Assembly: GCF_010183535.1 (NCBI RefSeq)
Contig: NC_071330.1
Coordinates: 15,977,717 to 16,041,716, forward strand
DNA length: 64,000 bases
DNA from: Caenorhabditis remanei
Lineage: Eukaryota > Nematoda > Chromadorea > Rhabditida > Rhabditidae
Direction: 5' to 3'
Shown here piece after piece: positions 1-11,570 of this stretch; position 1 is the stretch's first letter; every line of letters begins with the position of its first letter. The notes under the pieces were generated by a model. It made no database searches and was not told where the DNA came from. It saw only the letters and a list, made by a program, of their open reading frames with translations. The position numbers and the translations under genes are program-made.

Positions 1-313
1 TTGTCAAATTTGACAAACTAAGCTTGAAATTTCTGAATTTCTGAAAATTTATAGGAATTTTTCAATGAAACAGTGAAAAATCTGTAAAAACGACCAAGAA
101 TATTGATTTCTGAAAATTTTGAGCATAGAAAACTCGATTATCGTTTAATTTGAGCATTTTGGAGTAAAAAATTGCTGTTTTTTGGTAATTTTCTACTATT
201 AGACTGTTCAGATGTCTGAAAAGTTTTTTTTCCAATAAAAATGTATTTATTACAACAATTAAAAATAATATCAAAAACAAGACAATATTTTTTTATTTGA
301 ACAAAAATGACAA
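1..313. other. AT-rich 3' flank of gene A, no gene seen
   Basis: Apart from the gene A poly(A) signal, this stretch is AT-rich with only short open frames on the minus strand. The segment containing AGATGTCTGAAAAGTT (about 210-226) recurs downstream of gene B near 14832, so it belongs to the duplicated 3' flank. Confidence 0.5.
246..251 (-). terminator. Poly(A) signal for gene A
   Basis: AATAAA on the minus strand, 63-68 nt after the gene A stop codon. The flanking 3' sequence resembles that of gene B. Confidence 0.45.
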
Positions 314-1246
314 TTATTCAAAGGTACTCTTTAATTTGTCTAGTTCATCGTAAGTTGAAAATAAACCACTGATACGGGAAAACTGTTCAGTATAAATTCC
401 GTCCTGATAGAAAGTGACGACTCGTATTTTGGTGGGATCTTCCTCGTTTTCGTATACATATGCATCCTTTCGTTTCCAAATTATTGGTGGTCTGTCGTCA
501 TAGAGAAATGGAACAGCATCTCCATGGATTACGGTAATTAACTCGATTAGGAAGAAATAGAAAAAGATGATGTAGTAGAAGTACATAACAAGGAAACACT
601 GAAATTTAGAATTTTTTTTTTTGGAATTTGTAACTTTTAGAAAACAAACTCACCGGTCCCCTATGAAACTGATAACCAATGATTGTTCCAATGATTGACC
701 ATTTGAAAATTTTGAATCTACTAGAATTCTTATAGGTGTAATCATATTTTAAAGCTGGTTTAATCACAAAAAAGTAACAAAACAGGCCGATGAAAATGTG
801 CCAGAATAATCCGTATAATGCAGCAATCTGAAATAAAAAATATTTATAGTGACTACGTCATAACGACTTACCGTACTACTCGTCAGGTCTAAAACCCAAA
901 GATGTGCGAAAAAAATAAAAGTGAGAGATACAATTCCAGAATACCCAAATATCAAGTTCAACCTGTCGAACATTGGAAATTTTTCTTTGGAATCCTCTGT
1001 TTTATTGAAAAAATCCTTCAATTGCTGAGAAACAAACTTCAAAACAGCAAGAACTATAGCTAGGCATACTGTAGCTTTTAGTAGAAACTGCACATGCTCC
1101 ATTTCTTCGTCGGGAATCGATTCTGTTGCCAGATAGTTGAAGAATCCAAAAACACCGGATACGGACAGAATAATGCAAAGAAGGGAAGTTGTACCGAAAA
1201 AGTTGTCGAATGTCAAATCGACAACTTCTTGGTGCGTTTTTTCCAT
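314..1246 (-). CDS. Gene A: family-1 multi-pass membrane protein, 3 exons
   Basis: I do not recognise this protein. Three exons fit in phase 0: 872-1246, 654-827 and 314-598, giving 277 aa. Donors are GTAAGT and GTGAGT; acceptors end in TTTCAG. The start is the first ATG of exon 1. Hydrophobic segments lie at about residues 19-38, 54-72, 98-121, 126-149 and 184-209, so it looks like a multi-pass membrane protein. It has an internal charged loop (about 73-97) and a charged C-terminal tail after the motif TVIHG. Gene B (14936-15876) has the same exon boundaries and strongly conserved stretches, such as RLNLIFGYSG, LTFIFFAHLWVL and LIELITVIHG; fragment E (29887-30217) shares the last exon. Conserved architecture between copies is the best evidence that it is real. 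It lies downstream of gene C and a minisatellite. Function unknown; a chemosensory or other 4-6 TM nematode-specific family is possible but not shown. Confidence 0.72.
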
Positions 1247-1320
1247 TTATGAAACCTAAAAAAGAGTAAGTTAGAATGGAGGCAATAAACAACGATGAAG
1301 TAATTTTGATACTTACCAAT

Positions 1321-1745
1321 GAGAGAACAATACGTATGTGAATGTGATGGTTATGTTTGTGTCCGCAGACGCAGGGAATAAGAGATGGGGAAAAAATAGA
1401 GAAAGAGTAGGAGACCCAGAGAAGACAATGGACGTGCTAATCGGTTCTTCCTCTGAGGCTAGAGGTCCCTAAGACCTCCCTTCCCCTAAGACACAACCAC
1501 AGACACACACAAAAAGAACGACTGTGTAATCTAGGCCGTCATTAGCCTACCTACATACATGCCTCTGCTACCCACTCCCCCCTAGACACGTACACACAAA
1601 AAGAAGGGTTGAGTAATCTAGATTGCTCTCTCTCCCTCTCGGACCGTCAGTAGCCTACATACCTCTTCAATTTTTTGGACGGGGTACCAGCCTCAAGAAT
1701 ATGACATCGTTTCCAATTTATCGTGCTCTATTGGTTAGCGATTTT
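1321..1745. repeat. Duplicated upstream block of family-1 genes (copy 1)
   Basis: Purine-rich then CT-rich sequence upstream of gene A. It contains GACGTGCTAAT, GACCTC and CGGACCGTCA...TAGCCTACATACCTC. The same ordered motifs recur at about 13930-14190 and 18000-18240. In copies 1 and 18000 the block lies between a minisatellite and a family-1 gene. It is most simply the duplicated promoter/spacer of family-1 genes; promoter function is inferred only from position. Confidence 0.5.
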
Positions 1746-2151
1746 ATAGAATACGAAGTTTAATTAGGAATGATGTTAACTAAAAGACACAAATTCATTA
1801 AAATACATGCTATAAAATTTCCATAAAGACCTCTGAACGTACCAACTGTGTTTATCAAGCGACAGTAATTCCATTATAACTCCGTCACGACGATCAAAGT
1901 CCATTATTCCCACTTCGTAGAGGCACCTGTAATAAAAATTAAATTGTTAACTGGGAAAATTATGAAAAAAAAAGATAAAAAATCATAAAAATGAAGCAAA
2001 ATGGCATAAGATTGATTAATGAGTACTTAAATGAGTACTAAAAAGTAAACTGTGTAAATGGTCTAAAATCTCATAATTCTCAATTTTGAACAGCTTGGCC
2101 TATTTTCAAAAACGCGTCAAAAGTTTATACAATAACTCAAGCAATGTGAGG
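1746..2151. other. Spacer between gene A upstream block and minisatellite
   Basis: AT-rich spacer. A minus-strand exon-like stretch at about 1840-1930 (with CTACGAAGTGGG near its upstream end) has a possible acceptor, but no consistent gene model was found. Confidence 0.3.
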
Positions 2152-5100
2152 AGGAGCAAAGGATCAAATGATGATTGAAGTAATGTAACTAAGGGCAAAG
2201 GATCAAATGATGATTGAAGTAATGTAACTAAGGGCAAAGGATCAGATGATGATTGAAGTAATGTAACTAAGGGCAAAGGATCAGATGATGATTGAAGTAA
2301 TGTAACTAAGGGCAAAGGATCAGATGATGATTGAAGTAATGTAACTAAGGGCAAAGGATCAGATGATGATTGAAGTAATGTAACTAAGGGCAAAGGATCA
2401 GATGATGATTGAAGTAATGTAACTAAGGGCAAAGGATCAAATGATGATTGAAGTAATGTAACTAAGGGCAAAGGATCAGATGATGATTGAAGTAATGTAA
2501 CTAAGGGCAAAGGATCAGATGATGATTGAAGTAATGTAACTAAGGGCAAAGGATCAAATGATGATTGAAGTAATGTGACTAAGGGCAAAGGATCAGATGA
2601 TGATTGAAGTAATGTAACTAAGGGCAAAGGATCAGATGATGATTGAAGTAATGTAACTAAGGGCAAAGGATCAAATGATGATTGAAGTAATGTAACTAAG
2701 GGCAAAGGATCAGATGATGATTGAAGTAATGTAACTAAGGGCAAAGGATCAAATGATGATTGAAGTAATGTAACTAAGGGCAAAGGATCAGATGATGATT
2801 GAAGTAATGTAACTAAGGGCAAAGGATCAGATGATGATTGAAGTAATGTAACTAAGGGCAAAGGATCAGATGATGATTGAAGTAATGTAACTAAGGGCAA
2901 AGGATCAGATGATGATTGAAGTAATGTAACTAAGGGCAAAGGATCAGATGATGATTGAAGTAATGTAACTAAGGGCGAAGGATCAAATGATGATTGAAGT
3001 AATGTAACTAAGGGCAAAGGATCAGATGATGATTGAAGTAATGTAACTAAGGGCAAAGGATCAGATGATGATTGAAGTAATGTAACTAAGGGCAAAGGAT
3101 CAGATGATGATTGAAGTAATGTAACTAAGGGCAAAGGATCAGATGATGATTGAAGTAATGTAACTAAGGGCAAAGGATCAGATGATGATTGAAGTAATGT
3201 AACTAAGGGCAAAGGATCAGATGATGATTGAAGTAATGTAACTAAGGGCAAAGGATCAAATGATGATTGAAGTAATGTAACTAAGGGCAAAGGATCAGAT
3301 GATGATTGAAGTAATGTAACTAAGGGCAAAGGATCAGATGATGATTGAAGTAATGTAACTAAGGGCAAAGGATCAAATGATGATTGAAGTAATGTAACTA
3401 AGGGCAAAGGATCAAATGATGATTGAAGTAATGTAACTAAGGGCAAAGGATCAAATGATGATTGAAGTAATGTAACTAAGGGCAAAGGATCAGATGATGA
3501 TTGAAGTAATGTAACTAAGGGCAAAGGATCAGATGATGATTGAAGTAATGTAACTAAGGGCAAAGGATCAGATGATGATTGAAGTAATGTAACTAAGGGC
3601 AAAGGATCAGATGATGATTGAAGTAATGTAACTAAGGGCAAAGGATCAGATGATGATTGAAGTAATGTAACTAAGGGTAAAGGATCAAATGATGATTGAA
3701 GTAATGTAACTAAGGGCAAAGGATCAGATGATGATTGAAGTAATGTAACTAAGGGCAAAGGATCAGATGATGATTGAAGTAATGTAACTAAGGGCAAAGG
3801 ATCAGATGATGATTGAAGTAATGTAACTAAGGGCAAAGGATCAAATGATGATTGAAGTAATGTAACTAAGGGCAAAGGATCAGATGATGATTGAAGTAAT
3901 GTAACTAAGGGCAAAGGATCAGATGATGATTGAAGTAATGTAACTAAGGCAAAGGATCAGATGATGATTGAAGTAATGTAACTAAGGGCAAAGGATCAAA
4001 TGATGATTGAAGTAATGTAACTAAGGGCAAAGGATCAGATGATGATTGAAGTAATGTAACTAAGGGCAAAGGATCAGATGATGATTGAAGTAATGTAACT
4101 AAGGGCAAAGGATCAGATGATGATTGAAGTAATGTAACTAAGGCAAAGGATCAGATGATGATTGAAGTAATGTAACTAAGGGCAAAGGATCAGATGATGA
4201 TTGAAGTAATGTAACTAAGGGCAAAGGATCAAATGATGATTGAAGTAATGTAACTAAGGGCAAAGGATCAAATGATGATTGAAGTAATGTAACTAAGGGC
4301 AAAGGATCAGATGATGATTGAAGTAATGTAACTAAGGGCAAAGGATCAGATGATGATTGAAGTAATGTAACTAAGGGCAAAGGATCAGATGATGATTGAA
4401 GTAATGTAACTAAGGGCAAAGGATCAGATGATGATTGAAGTAATGTAACTAAGGGCAAAGGATCAGATGATGATTGAAGTAATGTAACTAAGGGCAAAGG
4501 ATCAGATGATGATTGAAGTAATGTAACTAAGGGCAAAGGATCAGATGATGATTGAAGTAATGTAACTAAGGGCAAAGGATCAGATGATGATTGAAGTAAT
4601 GTAACTAAGGGCAAAGGATCAATGATGATTGAAGTAATGTAACTAAGGGCAAAGGATCAGATGATGATTGAAGTAATGTAACTAAGGGCAAAGGATCAGA
4701 TGATGATTGAAGTAATGTAACTAAGGGCAAAGGATCAGATGATGATTGAAGTAATGTAACTAAGGGCAAAGGATCAGATGATGATTGAAGTAATGTAACT
4801 AAGGGCAAAGGATCAGATGATGATTGAAGTAATGTAACTAAGGGCAAAGGATCAAATGATGATTGAAGTAATGTAACTAAGGGCAAAGGATCAGATGATG
4901 ATTGAAGTAATGTAACTAAGGGCAAAGGATCAAATGATGATTGAAGTAATGTAACTAAGGGCAAAGGATCAAATGATGATTGAAGTAATGTAACTAAGGG
5001 CAAAGGATCAGATGATGATTGAAGTAATGTAACTAAGGGCAAAGGATCAAATGATGATTGAAGTAATGTAACTAAGGGCAAAGGATCAGATGATGATTGA

Positions 5101-5237
5101 AGTAATGTAACTAAGGGCAAAGGATCAAATGATGATTGAAGTAATGTAACTAAGGGCAAAGGATCAGATGATGATTGAAGTAATGTAACTAAGGGCAAAG
5201 GATCAAATGATGATTGAAGTAATGTGACTAGGAGCAA
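2152..5237. repeat. 39-bp minisatellite, about 79 copies
   Basis: Head-to-tail array of a 39-bp unit containing TGATGATTGAAGTAATGTAA and CTAAGGGCAAAGGATCA. Copies are nearly identical; the main variation is one G/A position (GGATCAG versus GGATCAA). On the minus strand 39 bp is 13 codons, so each unit reads PLVTLLQSSSDPL with an S/F variant. The frame is broken by single-base deletions near 3948, 4142 and 4620. It begins about 34 bp past the last codon of gene C. The translated frame is a by-product of a period divisible by three and not a convincing protein. Confidence 0.95.
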
Positions 5238-5270
5238 TAATCGTCGATGAAATTGGAGCTGGTGGCCGCA

Positions 5271-8200
5271 CTACCATAATCGTCGGATAATCGGAGCTGG
5301 TGGCGGCACGTCTCTGGAAAAATAAAGGCAATCAAACATTTGAAAAGTTTTTACCATTAACAAACATTATGTAGGTAATCATAACGCAAAACCAACGACA
5401 CAATTTTTAAAACCTTGACCAAAACTCGTTGGCGACTGGAAAGATTTGATACTATTTATGATTTAGGAGTTAGGTGTCCTACGTATTTTTCGAGACTATT
5501 TTGAGGCAAGAAAAACCGACTCTTACTTTGTCTTTTCATCTCGATACCATTTTTTGAAGATGATTCATGTATTCAAAAAATCATAGGTTACTTATTAACA
5601 CAGCACGCTTCTTACAACCTCGCTCTACCGAAACCAAATGAAATTGTGTGCGAAATTCGGAGTCTCAAATAAAGAGAAGGCATTTTTCAAGGGGATATTG
5701 CTGGAGCACAGTTGCAGAAACTATGCCGACCAAGTAAAAAAGTAACTAAAAGTTTTTCCTTCTGTTGGTCAAGAAAAATGTGTTGCCAATTTTTGGATTA
5801 TGCTGTTCTAAATGCTAAAAACGCCCCTTTTCTGCGTGGCTATAGGTCTGACTACTTTTTAAAGAAAATAAAGAAATTGTGAAAAAACAGCAGATGTTTC
5901 TATTGCTCAATGCCTAATTCTATTGCTTCATGTCTTTCTCATTTCATTTCCTGAAGACATTCAAACCTAATTTTTGCTTACCGACCCTTTGATGTAGAGT
6001 TATGGTTTTTTAAACACACCTGTGCCGAAGGTTGTCACCGAACCGCATCAGATCCTGTTGAAATCGTTGGTCATTTGCCTTTCTTGCGAGTTCACGTTCC
6101 TGTTGTTTCCAAACGAATTCCGCCTGGAAGTTATCGTTTAGAAAACTCGTAATCAAATCAATAAAAACTCACGCAAACCAGCTCCAGAATTACAAAAATT
6201 GCATTCGTAAGTAAAACTGCATACGTGAAAACAGTTGGATACAATTGGAAGAGTTGCAGAATCGGAACAATGATTGGAATAACCGCAAGAATCGTCACCG
6301 CTTGGAGGACGTTCAGTAAATGTCCTAGTATTGCTCCACTGGCGGTCATGTAGCAGTCTGAAATTTAACAGTTACATTTGGTTTAATCGAAATTCAGTTG
6401 AGTCGATGACCAGAAGAAAACTGACACTCGACGATAATCAAAAGTCATGATTGTTGTCTCAAAATCACCTATCGACGATTATAATCATTAATGATAATTA
6501 AAAATTTATCGACCGGCGGTTATCGATAGTCGATTGTCTCGACGATTATCGGTGATAAAGAGCAAACTTAAAAAGATTTGGAAACAATTTAAAATCGCTC
6601 GAATTTGATAAAAACATTGTTTTGATAGTTTTCTGAGTGTCCGCTATTGATTCCACCAAGAAATTTTTTTTGAAAAATTCAAAAAAAAAATTCAATTTTT
6701 CTGAAAATGAAGAACATAAGTTACGCTTAAATTGTATTTTTGGTGGAATCAATAGATGGCATTCAGAAGACTATCGAAAGACCATTTTTGGCCAGTTTCA
6801 GCGATTTAAAACCGTTTCCGGAGATTTTCAATTTTTCTCACTGTCGTCGACAATCGCCGACCGACTGTCGACAACCTCCGGTCGATAAATTACCGATAAT
6901 TATCAGTGATCATGATCGGCAATAGTCATCCATACTTGATAATCATTACTTTTTGATAAACGTCGAGTCTCGATATTTTTGGTCATCGACGCCGCGACCA
7001 TCTACTGAATGTGTTTTTTTGACTATCGATTCAAAAGTCATCAAAAATTTGGTCGAAACGTTACTCTACTCACGAGCATGTTCGCAAGTGGTGCATGAAT
7101 GATTGGCTGTACTTGTACTAGCTAACGTTCACTTTCGACTTTGTTTTTTTGCTTGAAATTTCTATAATGCCAGAATTGTCTGCCAATGTGTGAAAAATTG
7201 CTCGGCCAATGTATGAAAATTCAAATTTATCTTTATTGTCTTATTTCTTCTGAAATACTCTACACCAGAGTTGTAACGGGCCGGGCCGAAATCAGAATTT
7301 CTCCGGCCCGGCCCGTTTCGACCCGGATTTTCAGTACTAAAAAATTCAAGTTTTTTTTTTTTCGAATTTTGTCCAATTTTTTCGGAAAAAAATTTTAAAG
7401 AGGGGAAACAACTATTCCTAAACTTAAGATTTTTGATATGTATCGATTCGGAAAGCCAGGAAAAATATAATCTTTTTGTAGATTCATGTCTGAAAATGCG
7501 TCTAAAGCGAGTTCTGAGACCTCAAAATGCCAGTAATCGATGCAACTCATGTAATTTTTTAGTACATTTCCATAGAAATTCTCTTCGTCGTGCACGAGAA
7601 AGCAATATTTTCAAAAATTTTTAAAAAATTCATGAACAATTATGAATGCATTTCATGTACACAAAAAGAGAAAAAGTGAGCGATTTTTGGAAATTTGGGG
7701 TCTCATATCCCAATTTAAACGCATTTTTTACATATACTAGAGGAAAAATTTGGGAAAAAAATATTGAAAAAAATTCAAATCCGGGCCAACCGGGCCGGGC
7801 CGGCCAGAAATTTTGCAAGTATGCTCTACATTGTACTTTACATTGTAGTCTGTATGCTTTTCAAGATGACCGCATTTTATTTTCATTTCTAAAAATACAA
7901 ATTATCATCAGAAGAAGTTTTCACGTGAAGTCAATTGGCGTAGCCAAAAGAAAGAAAAACTGAGCTGGTAAATAAATAAATACATTTACTACAAAATCAG
8001 TGTTCTCAAACCATATAAAATTGATGATTTTTTAAGGCGTTCTCCAGTTCCAAAGTAAGATCCTTTAGGAATTCGGTGTCATCCATAGCGCGACGAAGTG
8101 ACCCGAACAAACGGTTATCAATCATATTGAACACGCCTTACTGTGCGGAAACTAATTTGACTGAAAAAAACTGAAAATTCTTGGTAGATCAAAAAGGTAC

Positions 8201-9293
8201 TGTTGATGGCGAGTGTAGGAAACCAGCCGTCTCCTTCTCCACATCACCCTTTTTGGTATAACCGTGGATCAACTAAACTGGAAACGGACTCCTCTAATTT
8301 TCTGAATTATATTATATCAAAAAAAACATTCACGTCGTCTCCGGGACTTGAACCAACGAACCGTATCATCCACGTTACTTACTATAAGTCCTTGACCATG
8401 TGGCACTCGTGAAAATTCTGCCCAAGGTGAGTAAAGTAGATGCGACGTTCTGCCAATTGTTTCTCCTCTATTCCGTTGTCCATTTCTACATGCTTTTTCA
8501 GTTTTTTGACCCAGAAGACGTCGTTTTGAGAGTTTTGAAAAAAGAAATAGATTGACATCGTGAGGGGAAAATTGTTGATTTTTTGGTCCAAATTTAAGGA
8601 AAATTGGTTCAGTAGGAAGGGATGTTTAGATCGGCGACATACGAACAAACCCACAGAATATCGGCGTTTGTTTGTTTTCCGGTCATAGAGGTGACTGCAA
8701 GCAAAATTGTTTCATTCATTTTTTGGATTAAAAGTTGCATTTAAAAAAATAATTAAAGAAGTGAGATTTAACCTTTCAAAAAAAAAACGAATGTAGAAAC
8801 TATCGGGAAAACAGAAATTAATGGACAAAAGCTTCGTAAATGATTATCATTATCCGAGAGGAATGAATTGCGCAGCTTTTAAAAGTATCATATAATTGAG
8901 CAGTTGAAAAAGCATGTGCGCCAAAATTTGCAAAATTCTCAACCGGCATATGGAAAATTATTTCTTGACGACGTCTTCAGAATTTTAGTAAAATTATTTG
9001 CTTTTGAAAAAAAAAAAGTGGCACAATTGTCAAAACTCATAGTGAGTTATACAACTGTTAGTGATAGAAGAAAAACATTTGAATTTTCATAAATCAGGAA
9101 CAGCCTGGAAAGCTTTGCAATAAATTTTTAACTTACAAAAAGAAATTCCAAACGCGCTCAAGCGGAAAAATGTTGCCTGGGAAGTGTAGGAGTAGCTCGA
9201 TAGCAGGCACGACACAGCAATTAGGATAATGGAATTCAATCCTCTGAAGATGTGTGGTTTTGGCAAATCGACATCGAGTTCTTTCATCAGAAG
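5271..9293 (-). CDS. Gene C: family-2 membrane protein, 3' four exons (5' end not found)
   Basis: Unrecognised family. Exons with matching phases are 9137-9293, 6173-6357, 6020-6123 and 5271-5313 (TAG stop), about 162 aa of the C-terminal half. The 185-nt exon 6173-6357 has exactly the length and phases of its gene D counterpart (22946-23130), and the preceding exon ends in phase 1 in both. Two long hydrophobic segments lie in the 185-nt exon (for example LQAVTILAVIPIIVPI and VFTYAVLLTNAIFVILEL). They are followed by a polar charged tail (KQQERELARKANDQRF) and a proline/arginine-rich end (RDVPPPAPIIRRLW). The 5' exons present in gene D are not found to the right of 9293, where a foldback repeat begins at about 9470, so the gene may be truncated or a pseudogene. 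Its intron 6358-9136 is loaded with repeats. A minisatellite starts just after its stop. Confidence 0.6.
5314..6019. other. Last intron of gene C
   Basis: AT-rich intron sequence. A stretch at about 5600-5660 (ACGCTTCT...ACAACC...CGCTCTAC) recurs at 62826-62884 inside an intron of the minus-strand gene at the right edge, so it is a short dispersed repeat. Confidence 0.45.
6403..6990. repeat. Foldback element in gene C intron
   Basis: Left arm about 6403-6670 and right arm about 6715-6990 are imperfect reverse complements. Paired examples are CGATGACCA / TGGTCATCG at the ends, ATTTATCGACCGG / CCGGTCGATAAAT inside, and TGATTCCACCAAGAAA opposite TTTTTGGTGGAATCA near the centre. The arms have diverged, so it is an old element. 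Confidence 0.7.
7262..7830. repeat. GC-rich-ended repeat (copy 1)
   Basis: AT-rich body bounded by GGGCCGGGCC-type blocks at about 7279-7325 and 7782-7806. A second copy lies in opposite orientation at 21955-22610, with the same internal landmarks (GAAAATGCGTCTAAAGCGAG, GAGACCTCAAAA, TACATTTCNATAGAANTTCTC) and the same outer ends (AGAGTTGYAACGGG and ACTTGCAAAATT). It sits inside a gene C intron. Likely a non-autonomous transposon of unknown class. Confidence 0.7.
8030..8700 (-). pseudogene. Exon-like fragments in gene C intron
   Basis: Three minus-strand stretches look protein-coding but do not join into a gene: about 8670-8698 onward (acceptor GCTTGCAG, then TSMTGKQTNADILWVCSYVA), about 8440-8540 (NDVFWVKKLKKHVEMDNGIE then EKQLAERRIY), and about 8033-8131 (MIDNRLFGSLRRAMDDTEFL then KDLTLELENA). 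No proper donors connect them. They could be remnants of a gene nested in or displaced into this intron. Unrecognised; weakly supported. Confidence 0.3.
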
Positions 9294-9469
9294 CTGAAAA
9301 AAGAACATATTTATTTTTTTTATTGTCACAAAACAGTTTATGTGTTCTGGGTCTCAGTGCTCCATAGTCGCACAGTGTTTTACAAGTGTCGTTTTTCTCC
9401 ACCAAGTCAGAGAATTGGAAAGCAAGTATTATTCATTGAAAACAAAAATGGTAAGATTAAGAGTATACT

Positions 9470-10050
9470 GTCGTATCGCGAGACAATTCCAGCTGATTCC
9501 AGCATATTCTCGCAATCGTCTCGTTTCAGCATATTCCAGCACGTTTCATTTATTTTTTATTCCCGCATAATTTCTTGCTGGACATAGCGAGAATCTCGCG
9601 AGACGAACGTGAATTATTTTTCTGTGAGAAAAATAGAAAAATCTATGCTAAAGTGTTATTTCCGTGATCTTTCATTGTGAATCAAGTACAGTGTTACTTC
9701 ATTTTGAACTTTTTTCGAAGGCCACGGTTCTAAAAATGTCAATTTTGCTTTATTTTCAACATTCATTTCGTAAAAATTTACATGAAAAAATGATTAGAAA
9801 CGTCAAAATTAAATTTCTTTATACGAAAGAATGGCCACGTTTGTCTCGCGAGATTCTTGCATGTCCAGCATGAAATTATGCGGGTATAAAAAATAAATGA
9901 AACGTGCTGGAATATGCTGTAACTAAACTTTGCTGAACTATGCTGAAAGAGAATATGCTGAACTTTATGCTGGACAAAACGAGACGATGCTGGATTCAGC
10001 TGGAATTCTCGCAAAGTGCTGTAACTGATTCTTGCTAATCGACACTCTAG
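9470..10050. repeat. Foldback element upstream of gene C exons
   Basis: The arm at about 9475-9605 (CGCGAGACAATTCCAGCTGA, CATATTCCAGCACGTTTCAT, GAATCTCGCGAGAC) is repeated in reverse complement at about 9844-10015 (GTCTCGCGAGATTC, ATGAAACGTGCTGGAATATG, CAGCTGGAATTCTCG). It ends about 175 bp beyond the most 5' gene C exon found and may have disrupted the 5' part of that gene. Confidence 0.75.
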
Positions 10051-11460
10051 AGTATACACATGAATTCAGATTAAGCCGCTCACTATCATTAGCTCAAATA
10101 AATTTTAGGGATAATTAGAAACTATTGAGTGTTGTGCTTTTTTAAAACTTCTCTTTATACAACAAAGTATTTGTCTATTGGGCAATTAAACCTTTATCAA
10201 AAGATAATAGATAAGCTCTAGCCTCTGCTTTCATACAGCAGGGCGGAGCCAGAGAGAAAATGTGTGGTTGAAAGAATTTAATAAAAACAGATAGTAATAA
10301 GGATTCAAGACCTGAAGCCTATGAATCGTTCGGATATGAGAGAGGGGACAAAAGTGTTATATGTACAACGTACATCGAGTGCAGTTAGTACTATTTCTTT
10401 AGTTTCTTGTTTTCTTTTTGTTGTACTGTTTTGTTGTATTTTTTCATTGATAAAAACTTTTAATGAGGAATAAAAATGTTTTAAAATAGTAAATTCTGAA
10501 GAACGCAAAAAAAAACAGTTTTAGAGCTATTATCAAGAAAATTTCGCATTTCTTCGAAATTTTCCGTATTTCTCCAATTCTTCAAAAAATTTTCTCCAAT
10601 TAAAAGTGAAAGGTATTTGAGAATCAGACGGCTCTCTTGTTAGTTTTTGAAAAACTACTGAAAATACCGTAGACACATCACGATTATTGAAACTTCCTTA
10701 GTGGTAGCAGAAAATTTATTTTTTGTTTACTGTGCAAGTTTTAGGCAACTTTCCAATATTCACTCACTAAAAATATTGTAGGTCGAGCTCTGGGTTGGTA
10801 CGGCATTACTGAAGGTGCTCAAAGAGCGAAAAAAATTTTTTTGGAACGTAGAGACGTGAAAATACTTTTTTTCCAAGATATAACAAAATTAGTTAGTTTT
10901 TCTAAAATTTTAGGAAAAACTGTGATTTTAATGAAACAAGAATGTAATACATATTCACCACACATTGTTGACATGACAGAGCAACATCTCAACTTTATTT
11001 TAAGAAATGAACATTTCGAAAAAAAATTGATGCAATTTGTCTGAAAATGTTGGATGTCTGAAAGTTTATCTTGTTTCTTTTGACTTGTTTCACTTGCATT
11101 TATGTTTTTTAATGAAAATGTTTTTTTCATTTTTTAAACTGAATATTTTCAGACATATTGTATTGATTTCTTTGAAATTCCAATCTTTACTAATAATATT
11201 CAACAGATCCGTGTGTCCGTTTATTTGTCGCCGATCATAACTCCCTCCGTAGTGGACCAATTTTTATGAAACCTAGATAGATAGATAGGAAATTTCCCTT
11301 AGATGATGCCCGAACTTTTCTTTTTACAAAAATATCAAATTTGACGTCTTCTGGAGACGATGTCGATTTCAACAGTAGAAAGCGTTCAGAAAAGGTGTGT
11401 CCCGACAGGGTGGTAGAAAGCAATATCAACCAAATACTACTGTCTCGGCGTTTCTTGACT
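10051..11460. other. Spacer with no clear gene
   Basis: AT-rich. On the plus strand an open frame of about 80 codons (about 10780-11041, with GRALGWYGITEGAQRAKKIF near its start, after a TTGTAG that could be an acceptor) is exon-like but isolated. A part of it (TTTAATGAAACAAG and flanks) is also found reverse-complemented at about 24440-24500, suggesting a repeat rather than a gene. Confidence 0.3.
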
Positions 11461-11479
11461 GCATTCTAGAGAGCGCCCC

Positions 11480-11570
11480 GGCCGCGCGTATTTGGTGTAG
11501 CGGTCTACGCAGATGACTCTCACCCACGGGGTGGTGAGTTCGTTCCCTCCAGGTCGGAAATCTTTTTTGG
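11480..11570 (+). ncRNA. tRNA-like pol III sequence (SINE or tRNA relic)
   Basis: Contains an A-box-like TGGTGTAGCGGTCTACGC, a B-box-like GAGTTCGTTCCC about 45 bp later, and a TTTTTT run about 20 bp after that, in the order of a pol III gene. The acceptor and T-stem pairing is poor, so it is not a functional tRNA. A tRNA-derived SINE or decayed tRNA is the better reading. Confidence 0.35.

Noticed and set aside
2106..3914. 602-codon repetitive open frame (PLVTLLQSSSDPL repeats) as a protein gene
   Set aside because: It arises from a 39-bp minisatellite whose period is a multiple of three. One-base deletions break it, there are no splice signals or start, and the variation shows no codon bias.
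8330..8412. tRNA gene on the minus strand (GGTTCAAGTCCCGG at about 8340)
   Set aside because: The T-stem and acceptor stem do not pair and no good A-box is placed correctly. At most a relic.
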